A stretch of 41,616 nucleotides of DNA from Cysteiniphilum marinum (GTDB taxonomy: Bacteria; Pseudomonadota; Gammaproteobacteria; Francisellales; Francisellaceae). The stretch spans positions 1 through 41,616 of the forward strand of contig NZ_JACYVZ010000022.1 in NCBI RefSeq assembly GCF_014857925.1, given 5' to 3'. Of this stretch, positions 35,596 to 41,616 are shown piece by piece. The notes below the pieces were generated by a model that did no database searches, was not told where the DNA came from, and worked only from the letters and a program-made list of their open reading frames with translations. The translations under genes were made by a program, and so were the position numbers. Within the stretch, counting starts at the first letter, position 1. The number at the start of each line of letters is the position of its first letter.

Positions 35596-36306
35596 ATGAG
35601 TGAAGCGATAAAAAGTATATTGCACAACCCGATTTGCCTTTTGATTTTAGGCTTAGGTGGTTTTTGGTTGCTTGTGCAGGCAATTCAAAAAATTTACAAA
35701 AAATTTATTCAAAACTCGGTTAAGTTAAAGAAGCTTTGGCTTAGCCTAAAAAGCGTGTTTACCTCAAATAATGGTATTAAAAGTTTTAAGCTATTTAAGC
35801 AGGATTTGCCATTTGCTTTAAGAAGAAAAATGAAGCTTTGCCAGTATTATTTGCATATTAATTTGGCAGAGAAAGGTAGTGTGGTAAAGCACACACAGTT
35901 TGAGCATTTTCGTCGTCAATTTTATTTGAAATATAAACCAGATGGTTTGGATAATTATTTTATTGATAATAAGTCATTTATCTATGAAATTGGGCAAGCG
36001 CGTCTTGATGAGGATGATAAATTAGAAGTGCTTTTATTAAAGCGCCTATGGAAGAAGATCTTTCGTGGGCAGATTCCTACGATTGTTATTAGTCTTGATG
36101 TTGATAAGCTTTTGCAGCAAAGCAATGATGATTTGCAGAATCTAGCACAACTTATCCGCGCAAAAATTGATGTCATGCAAAAGATTAAAAAACGTCGTCT
36201 ACCGGTTTGTATACAGTTATCACACACAAAGATGAATGAAGAGTTTAGCGCTCTATCGATGGAGCTTCAAAATATATGTATGCATCAGCCAAATGAAGAT
36301 GGGTAG
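35596..36306 (+). CDS. tssM: TssM/IcmF (PdpB-like), N-terminal part before an in-frame amber stop
   Basis: These 236 residues match the front of TssM/IcmF. A membrane helix (CLLILGLGGFWLLVQAI, about residues 13-30) is followed by the degenerate NTPase domain, where IPTIVISLDVDKLL, then LAQLIRAKIDVMQKI and RLPVCIQLSHTKMNEEF follow the TssM pattern. No Walker A loop is present; Francisella PdpB is likewise reported to lack one. The frame stops at TAG 36304-36306. The very same frame stays open from the next codon through 38997, so this and the following entry are one gene of about 1133 codons interrupted by a single stop. Only one membrane helix is obvious. Confidence 0.82.
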   Translation: MSEAIKSILHNPICLLILGLGGFWLLVQAIQKIYKKFIQNSVKLKKLWLSLKSVFTSNNGIKSFKLFKQDLPFALRRKMKLCQYYLHINLAEKGSVVKHTQFEHFRRQFYLKYKPDGLDNYFIDNKSFIYEIGQARLDEDDKLEVLLLKRLWKKIFRGQIPTIVISLDVDKLLQQSNDDLQNLAQLIRAKIDVMQKIKKRRLPVCIQLSHTKMNEEFSALSMELQNICMHQPNEDG

Positions 36307-36333
36307 CTACTAGAGGTATTTGCCGATAAACTG
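36304..36333 (+). other. In-frame TAG plus nine sense codons joining the two tssM halves
   Basis: Reading on from the N-terminal half gives ...NEDG, TAG, then LLEVFADKL and M36334, all in one frame. The stop is followed by CTA. Change of one base from CAG, AAG, TGG or TAT/TAC-like codons would explain it. Confidence 0.9.
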
Positions 36334-38997
36334 ATGGCACTAAAAAGTCGATTGATTAATGTTGAAGATAGTCATATCTTCATGAATCAGCTATTGATAT
36401 TGGATGGGATCAGGCAATCTTTGGAGGCAATGCATATTATTGTTGATACATTGCACTATGAGAATCAAGTGACATTAACACCAAAAATTCAGGCACTATT
36501 TTTGGCGCAAGCAGCGCAAAGCACGCCAAATATATTGACCTTAACGTATAAGAAGATACGACAGCCTATTTCATTATTTCGATTATCAGTGAGTACATTA
36601 AATGCTAGACTCATTGGCTTTATGATATTTTACGCATCCAAATTACAAAGCAGACAAGTGGCTTTTGATCATACGGCAAATACGGTTGCGAATTTAGTGC
36701 AAAATAAGCAAATTTCATTAAATGATTTTGCTGACAAGATGCAAAAAATCACGCTGGATTATCAACAAGATATTGCCAGTACACCGATTGCTGATATTTA
36801 TCCGCAATTTATTTTAATGCATGGAATCAAGCAGAAAATTGCTAATAGCATATATCAAAGCAATATAAAGCCATTGATTGAGCAATCAACGAGCGATGTT
36901 CAATTAGCTGCATTGCTATTGATTACACATGCAACCAAGCAGAATGAGCGTGATTTTATTCTGCATTATGCCAATGTTTTCTCAAGTTTAAGTCAGCTAC
37001 CAGAAAAAACGATTTGTTTATATATTAAATATAACGATAAAGTTCCTACAGATGAATTTACAGGACAATCAATCGATGCGATTCCGTTGGATGATAGTGA
37101 CAGTTATCAATCTGTTATGGTGGCAATCAATATTATGTTGCAGGATAGTGCGATTAAAATATCGGATATCAAACATTTTTATCGGACGATTTATGATCGT
37201 TTTGCATCTAAAATCATTCTTAAATCAGCGCTATATCAATTTCTACCTGCGATGCAGTCATATTTGTCACACAATGAACTAACGTTTTTGCAGCAATTTA
37301 TTGATAGATTGGGTTCACAGGAGCAAGAGGAAGCACAAAATGCAACTTATCTAAGCTTGATTAAGCTATTAGCCAATGAGCCTGATTTTGCAGTGGCTAA
37401 GGCGCGTGATTTTTCAGATTTGTTAAATGCGATAAGCACAACTATTGTAGAAGGGCAAAGCACTAATTTACCTAAGGCATATGGTAGTGATCAATTTAGT
37501 TATGGCAATTGGCAGCAGATGATTGTGCGTGCAAAAATTAATACGCTTATTGATGAGTATACACATCACTCAGGTAATTTGTTTTTGTCTCAACATACTG
37601 ACCCCAACCAAGGATCAACGTTATTGTCAGCAAATAATCAGGTTGCTTCGAGTTTCACGGATAATTATATACAAAATGTCGTTATTCCAGATATCGAAGC
37701 CTACAAGCATCTAGTTGCTAAATTAAGCAAAGAGCATATTGATACCACACAGTTGCAGAAAGTCTTTAATCAATCGATTGATCAGTATACGCAGCGCTAT
37801 ATTGAAGCCTATAACCAATTGATCACTCACTTTGACTACAATATAACGAGTGTTGCTGCATTAAAAGTTGCGTTATATAACATGAAGCAACCAAGCTCAC
37901 CATTGTTGGCATTAATTACACAAATCAATAGCAATACAAACTTTGATAAAAGTATGCTGAAATATGACTTTATAAAGCAAATTAGTCAAAGTTTTGCAAG
38001 CTATCATCAGCTACAGAATTTTGATAGTTTATTACTGGGGATAAGCACCAGCAAACAAAACAGTAATGCGGGATTAAGTGGCTATATTAATATTATCTCA
38101 ACACTGCGTAATCAACTGTTATATCAAGATCCAGATAGTCATTTAGTCAATAGTGATGGAATGTCTGCCTTAGCAAATCAAGCATTAGCGATTTATTTAG
38201 ACTCATCAAGCTCTTATATGCGTTTGACAAACAATGAGCTTGATAAAATCCACATGCCTATAGCGCAGCGTAAGCCCTTTGTTCAGATCTTTTCAGTGGT
38301 ATATACGTTAGGAATGCAGCAAGTAGTTAATTATTTTGACACAGTTTGGAATGAGAAGTTGTCGAGTATGGTTGATACGATTGAAAATAGCTTTCCAATG
38401 CGCCTAACGGCGTCACAAACGATGTCCCCCAAAGTATTAACTAGCCTATTGTCGCCAAAAGATGGGCAATTTTGGGGTTTGTTTAAGCAAAAATTTGCAC
38501 AAGTGTTTGTGAATAAAAATGGCATCTGGCAGATGAGAAAAGTGCCTTATGCAGGCGCCTTGAATTTGGCGAGTATTCTTAAAGATGTGCAGCAAATGCA
38601 ATATATCAGCAATGCACTTTGGCATAGTAACGGCAAGCCAAAGCCGCTACAAATTATGCTTCAAGCAGAACCATTTTACCAAAAGAAATTAGCAACCAAC
38701 TATATCAAGATGACGTATCTTTCAATAAACAATAATTCTGTTGTTGGCATAGATGCAAAACCGTTGCAACAAGCCATTGAATATGATTGGTGGAAACCTG
38801 CGGAGGTAAGCATTGGTGTGGTATTGAATAACTCGACGAATCAAACAATCAGCAATAACGGTAACTGGGCGTTGTACCAATTGGTGAATCAATCGGTTAC
38901 GGGTAATAATGGCTTGATGACTTGGTATATTCCAGTGAATGGGCATAAAGTACCAGTAGCATTTAGCGCGCAAAATATGATTTTTCCATTATCATAA
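36334..38997 (+). CDS. tssM: TssM/IcmF (PdpB-like), C-terminal part after the amber stop
   Basis: The 887-residue open frame is the periplasmic bulk of TssM. The C-terminal IcmF domain is clear in NWALYQLVNQSV, then MTWYIPVNGHKVPVAFSAQN and the end MIFPLS. Helical middle regions fit the family. ATG 36334 has no ribosome site at a good distance; the nearest, AGAGG (36312-36316), is 17 bases away. It seems to be an internal Met of the original gene, not a true start. In a T6SS, TssM spans the inner membrane and with TssL and TssJ forms the membrane complex. If the TAG is not bypassed, this half would be made poorly and without its membrane anchor, and the system should fail. Confidence 0.82.
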   Translation: MALKSRLINVEDSHIFMNQLLILDGIRQSLEAMHIIVDTLHYENQVTLTPKIQALFLAQAAQSTPNILTLTYKKIRQPISLFRLSVSTLNARLIGFMIFYASKLQSRQVAFDHTANTVANLVQNKQISLNDFADKMQKITLDYQQDIASTPIADIYPQFILMHGIKQKIANSIYQSNIKPLIEQSTSDVQLAALLLITHATKQNERDFILHYANVFSSLSQLPEKTICLYIKYNDKVPTDEFTGQSIDAIPLDDSDSYQSVMVAINIMLQDSAIKISDIKHFYRTIYDRFASKIILKSALYQFLPAMQSYLSHNELTFLQQFIDRLGSQEQEEAQNATYLSLIKLLANEPDFAVAKARDFSDLLNAISTTIVEGQSTNLPKAYGSDQFSYGNWQQMIVRAKINTLIDEYTHHSGNLFLSQHTDPNQGSTLLSANNQVASSFTDNYIQNVVIPDIEAYKHLVAKLSKEHIDTTQLQKVFNQSIDQYTQRYIEAYNQLITHFDYNITSVAALKVALYNMKQPSSPLLALITQINSNTNFDKSMLKYDFIKQISQSFASYHQLQNFDSLLLGISTSKQNSNAGLSGYINIISTLRNQLLYQDPDSHLVNSDGMSALANQALAIYLDSSSSYMRLTNNELDKIHMPIAQRKPFVQIFSVVYTLGMQQVVNYFDTVWNEKLSSMVDTIENSFPMRLTASQTMSPKVLTSLLSPKDGQFWGLFKQKFAQVFVNKNGIWQMRKVPYAGALNLASILKDVQQMQYISNALWHSNGKPKPLQIMLQAEPFYQKKLATNYIKMTYLSINNNSVVGIDAKPLQQAIEYDWWKPAEVSIGVVLNNSTNQTISNNGNWALYQLVNQSVTGNNGLMTWYIPVNGHKVPVAFSAQNMIFPLS

Positions 38998-39010
38998 GGT
39001 AAGACAGATT

Positions 39011-39817
39011 ATGGCGTGTGTGTTATCAAATAAAACCTTACATAGTTTGCAGCAGCATGCAACAAAGTTTAGTTTAAGCTATTTGCTAGAGCAGCTGTTT
39101 ATGCTCGGTTTTGATATTCAAAATATTGAATTTGAAAGTGTTGAAAGTAGTGCTTTTCATATACACACGATTGCTTACTTACATTATGTTGACGCTAAAA
39201 TAATTATTGGTGTGAACTTAGGATGGCTTGCAGCGCAGTCTAAGCTTAAAGATATAGGCTTTTCAGAGGACTTTTTGCGAAGTAAAACATTTGCGCAATA
39301 TGCTAACCAATGGTTGAAACATATATTGATGTTATTGCATTTGGACTTAATGATAGAGTCAAAGGATGCGTTTAATGCCATTACTGAAAATAATACTTTG
39401 GCATTAAACTCCTATGCTGAGCTTCATTACCAGATAGCGAGCCTTTTCCCTGAATATTATTTTGATCTTAAGGTTAATCATGCGAATTCTTTAGTAAGAC
39501 CAAAACAGATGATTTTAGGGAAAGCTACATTATCTGACGAGCATGGGCAGATAGGTCATGTAATTTTTGAAGCAAAAAACAAAATTCAAATCACCTTAAA
39601 TATTGAGGAAGGTTTAAGTGAGTATGAGATCACGCGTGTTACCCAGCTTTTGCAGGCAAAATGGTGCGCGCACTATAGTAGTTTTTGGCATGGCTATCTT
39701 TTGCAATTACATATGAGATTATTGACAAATCAAGAGAGCACCTATTTATCAAATAGCTTGACGATTACGACAAAACTAAATGCAAGACAGCAGTTGCTCT
39801 TTGAGCAAGAACTATAA
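39011..39817 (+). CDS. TssG-like (IglJ-like) T6SS baseplate protein
   Basis: The 268-residue protein follows the TssG layout: an N-terminal helix (SLSYLLEQLFMLGF), then IEFESVESSAFHIHTIAYLH, IIIGVNLGWLAAQ, a helix where TssG has its LDxFNHR region (FAQYANQWLKHILMLLHL), and a later beta domain (GKATLSDEHGQIGHVIF). Likeness is weak and many TssG hallmark residues are absent, so this is an inference helped by neighbours TssM, TssJ and TssL. TssG with TssF and TssE forms the baseplate wedge. It starts 13 bases after tssM with AAGGTAAG upstream. An unrelated, lineage-specific protein is the alternative. Confidence 0.5.
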   Translation: MACVLSNKTLHSLQQHATKFSLSYLLEQLFMLGFDIQNIEFESVESSAFHIHTIAYLHYVDAKIIIGVNLGWLAAQSKLKDIGFSEDFLRSKTFAQYANQWLKHILMLLHLDLMIESKDAFNAITENNTLALNSYAELHYQIASLFPEYYFDLKVNHANSLVRPKQMILGKATLSDEHGQIGHVIFEAKNKIQITLNIEEGLSEYEITRVTQLLQAKWCAHYSSFWHGYLLQLHMRLLTNQESTYLSNSLTITTKLNARQQLLFEQEL

Positions 39818-39835
39818 ATCCGGAGATAATAACAA

Positions 39836-40273
39836 ATGAGAAAAATACTACATAAAAGTAAATTATTGATTGTTGCATTTGCTGTGTTGTCATTAGGTGG
39901 TTGTGCAATGTTTAGCACTTCACCGACGTTAACACTTAAAATGCATCTAGATAATAATAGTAACAATAGTCAAATTTTGACCGTGTTAGCAGCACCCATG
40001 TCTGAGCAAAGCTTTATCAATACAGATTATGAGAAGGCATTAAGTTTGGTGGGCAAATCAAGCTCACATACCGTAACGCTCACACCGGATAACTTTGCTG
40101 ATGGTGATTATCTGTATAAGGTGCCAGTAAATAAGCATCAAGGCATGGGTGTTTTTGTGTTCTATACCAATGTGGTGAGCAATACGCAGTGGAAACAATA
40201 TATTCCTGAAGCTTATGGCAAGAAGTATGAAGTGACAATAGGTAAAGATAGTCTATCGAATTTTAGCGCTTAG
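39836..40273 (+). CDS. TssJ/IglE-like outer-membrane lipoprotein of the T6SS
   Basis: The signal ends in the lipobox LGGC (LLIVAFAVLSLGGCAMF), so the mature protein is lipid-anchored. The 120-residue mature part has the TssJ pattern: strands TLTLKMHL and QILTVLAAPMSEQSFINTDY, then GVFVFYTNVVSNTQWK. TssJ (IglE in Francisella) links the outer membrane to the periplasmic domain of TssM. GGAG at 39821-39824 precedes the start by 11 bases, and the tssL start follows after 12 bases with AGGAGG. The stop is TAG, which shows that TAG also serves as a real stop here. Confidence 0.72.
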   Translation: MRKILHKSKLLIVAFAVLSLGGCAMFSTSPTLTLKMHLDNNSNNSQILTVLAAPMSEQSFINTDYEKALSLVGKSSSHTVTLTPDNFADGDYLYKVPVNKHQGMGVFVFYTNVVSNTQWKQYIPEAYGKKYEVTIGKDSLSNFSA

Positions 40274-40285
40274 GAGGCAAAGAAG

Positions 40286-40870
40286 ATGCAACAGGATTTT
40301 TTGATTTGGAAAGATATTAGTCAGTTGATTTTGAAATCAGAGTCATATGGCAAGGAGATTGATAATCTAGCAAATGTTGATATTGAAGAAACAATTGAGA
40401 CAAGAGCCTTTTTTCGTAATGCATTACATCAGATAGCGCAAAAAGTAGAGTGTCTACACAATGCAAAAATTGCTAAATATACAAGTTTTGGCATAGCAGT
40501 GTGGCTAGATGAGATACTTGCGGGGATCTATGAATATGCAGCACATCCTTGGCCTAGTTTGCAAAAGGAGCTTTTTGAAACGACTGAAGGTGGGGTGAAG
40601 TTTTATGAGTATGTCGATGATGTATTAGCAAACCCATTTTATCCTAAGTTTATCTATGAGTTGTATTACTGCATGCTAACAGGTGGGTTTAAAGGCAAAT
40701 ATCCCGTGGAATCGGAGCGTTATGCAATTGCTAATTATATTAATAAGCTTAAGGAAATGTTGCAGCTTGAGAATGAGCAGCCATTATTAGAAAGTAATGA
40801 TTTATCAACACCTTTGGTAACAAAAAGCAGATATTTACGTGTGGCTAATAAAGTCAAGCAATGCTTTTAG
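40286..40870 (+). CDS. tssL: TssL/DotU, cytoplasmic domain; membrane anchor lost to a +1 shift
   Basis: The 194-residue frame is a clear TssL/DotU cytoplasmic domain: SFGIAVWLDEIL, WPSLQKELFETTEGGVKFYE and the hallmark LYYCMLTGGFKGKY. TssL normally ends in one membrane helix, which this frame lacks. It stops at TTT-TAG (40865-40870). One base further on, the +1 frame continues RQHLGLILGGCVALTYLL and CGVLVYF to a TAA at 40944-40946, an ideal TM tail directly before the ribosome site of the next gene. The intact gene was therefore about 219 codons (40286-40946). TssL and TssM anchor each other, so both would be affected together. Confidence 0.87.
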   Translation: MQQDFLIWKDISQLILKSESYGKEIDNLANVDIEETIETRAFFRNALHQIAQKVECLHNAKIAKYTSFGIAVWLDEILAGIYEYAAHPWPSLQKELFETTEGGVKFYEYVDDVLANPFYPKFIYELYYCMLTGGFKGKYPVESERYAIANYINKLKEMLQLENEQPLLESNDLSTPLVTKSRYLRVANKVKQCF

Positions 40871-40946
40871 GCAGCACTTAGGCTTGATCTTAGGTGGATG
40901 TGTTGCTTTAACGTATTTGTTATGCGGTGTGTTAGTCTATTTCTAA
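40868..40946 (+). pseudogene. Out-of-frame C-terminal membrane helix of TssL
   Basis: Read in the +1 frame, this stretch encodes a hydrophobic helix (HLGLILGGCVALTYLLCGVL) with no charge and ends at TAA. Reading through the TAG in the original frame would give charged residues instead. A shift, not readthrough, restores the protein. Confidence 0.85.
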
Positions 40947-40960
40947 TCTAAGGAGCCTCT

Positions 40961-41506
40961 ATGCAAGATGTATTAGCACAGAAATTTATCCAACTTCAGT
41001 CTATATTGGAAAGTGATGTCAAAGATCTTAAAAGAGATGTTTTGCAGTATATCTATAATGCACGTCGTAGGTCGTTTAATACAAGAATTCCATATTTACA
41101 AAGTGCTATTCCATATAAACTGTTTACTGAGATTAAGCTCAAACCGTCACAAGTAAATGCCGTGGATTTATTGTTGAGTGATCGCATTGAAGCATTAACC
41201 AAAGATGGTCAAAAATGCACACTGCACCCGATGTTTAATACACAAATCTTGCCTTGTGAAATCACAAATCGCAGAAGTGATAGTGATAAGATATATTTGA
41301 GTCTAAATAACCTGGCTGGCTTTTTTTATCTTGATCAAGACTATATTGATATTTGGTGTTTTGATGAGAATGAAATACTTGCTAGTAATTACTTTGATTT
41401 ATTTAAAGAGGCTGATTTTTCGCTAGAATTTACATTGCAAAGTGAGAAAAAAACCAAAAGGGCAGTCGTTGAGAAGCTTCATTATGCCTTAATGGCACTA
41501 CCTTAA
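40961..41506 (+). CDS. TssF-like (IglH-like) N-terminal region, short
   Basis: The 181-residue frame looks like the first third of TssF. A helical start (LAQKFIQLQSILESDVKDLK) is followed by IEALTKDGQKCTLHPMFNTQ, which sits where TssF has its Cys...FxT...L-P strand, and by KIYLSLNNLAGFFYLDQDYI, its next strand pair. Family members are about 470-620 residues, so this is either a truncated gene, a split one, or a wrong call. The 110 bases beyond hold no clear continuation, although a frame from 41524 is open to the window edge. AAGGAG (40949-40954) lies six bases before the start. Confidence 0.42.
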   Translation: MQDVLAQKFIQLQSILESDVKDLKRDVLQYIYNARRRSFNTRIPYLQSAIPYKLFTEIKLKPSQVNAVDLLLSDRIEALTKDGQKCTLHPMFNTQILPCEITNRRSDSDKIYLSLNNLAGFFYLDQDYIDIWCFDENEILASNYFDLFKEADFSLEFTLQSEKKTKRAVVEKLHYALMALP

Positions 41507-41616
41507 GCACTGCCAATGTATAAAAATGCACTTTGAAGCATGAATTTCTTGAAGTCAGTAACCACATAGGTTTATATATTTTTGCCTCAAAACTCAAAAC
41601 CCAAATGGAAACTGAC
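41507..41616. other. Right edge of the window
   Basis: No gene start is clear. One plus-strand frame (from 41524, possible TTG at 41533) stays open to the end, reading EFLEVSNHIGLYIF and on. It could be a piece of the TssF gene or of the next gene. Confidence 0.25.

Noticed and set aside
36334-40870. Assigning TssM/TssL to the T4BSS as IcmF/DotU
   Set aside because: Legionella Dot/Icm also uses IcmF and DotU, but here they are with TssJ- and TssG/TssF-like genes and a separate regulator, and both look damaged. A T6SS locus fits better.
40868-40946. Simple readthrough of the tssL TAG
   Set aside because: Continuing in the original frame gives charged residues (AALRLDLRWMCC) and no clean membrane helix. 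Only the +1 frame gives the expected anchor.
1-41616. tRNA, rRNA, integrase, attachment site or replication origin marking an island edge
   Set aside because: I looked for these and found none that could be supported by sequence.

Overview
The window is an AT-rich, gene-dense stretch of a gammaproteobacterium. It joins part of a Dot/Icm type IVB secretion system (T4BSS) to the beginning of a type VI secretion cluster that resembles the Francisella pathogenicity island. A Dot/Icm system together with a PdpB/IglE/DotU-like cluster suggests an intracellular or host-associated member of the Francisellales/Fastidiosibacteraceae or a relative. That placement is inferred from gene content only; no rRNA or taxonomic marker gene is present.

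Positions 1-17.6 kb are an accessory region. It holds a 675-residue protein of unknown function with a slippery DKK minisatellite, a tandem pair of duplicated lipoprotein genes, an AAA-ATPase/DUF1703-type gene plus a fragment of a second copy, a class 3 lipase whose signal peptide lies out of frame, and three large unknown proteins. The 672-residue one begins with a papain-like Cys/His/Asn-Asp pattern. These proteins are plausible Dot/Icm substrates, but only by location and composition. Several families of dispersed repeats fill the gaps.

Positions 17.6-19.3 kb hold two minus-strand regulators: a LuxR-type protein, and an OmpR-type protein whose receiver domain has lost its phosphorylation residues. 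They diverge from the secretion genes across a 440-base regulatory gap.

Positions 19.7-32.1 kb form the Dot/Icm block: icmV, dotA, two unknown proteins, then two DotE/DotP-type membrane proteins, dotD, dotC, dotB, icmT, dotL (icmO) and icmS. This order merges genes that lie in two separate regions in Legionella. DotH, DotG, DotF, DotI, DotM, DotN, DotO and IcmW are not here and must be elsewhere if the machine works. DotA and DotC lack the N-terminal export signals known in Legionella, while DotD keeps its lipobox.

Positions 32.2-34.5 kb encode a complete response regulator/histidine kinase pair, placed exactly between the two secretion loci.

Positions 34.8-41.5 kb begin with a LuxR-type regulator and continue with TssM/IcmF, a TssG-like protein, a TssJ/IglE-like lipoprotein, TssL/DotU and a TssF-like N-terminal region. 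tssM is split by a single in-frame TAG. tssL loses its C-terminal membrane anchor to a +1 shift at TTT-TAG. The TssF-like frame is short. The T6SS locus is therefore either decaying, recoded, or affected by sequence errors.
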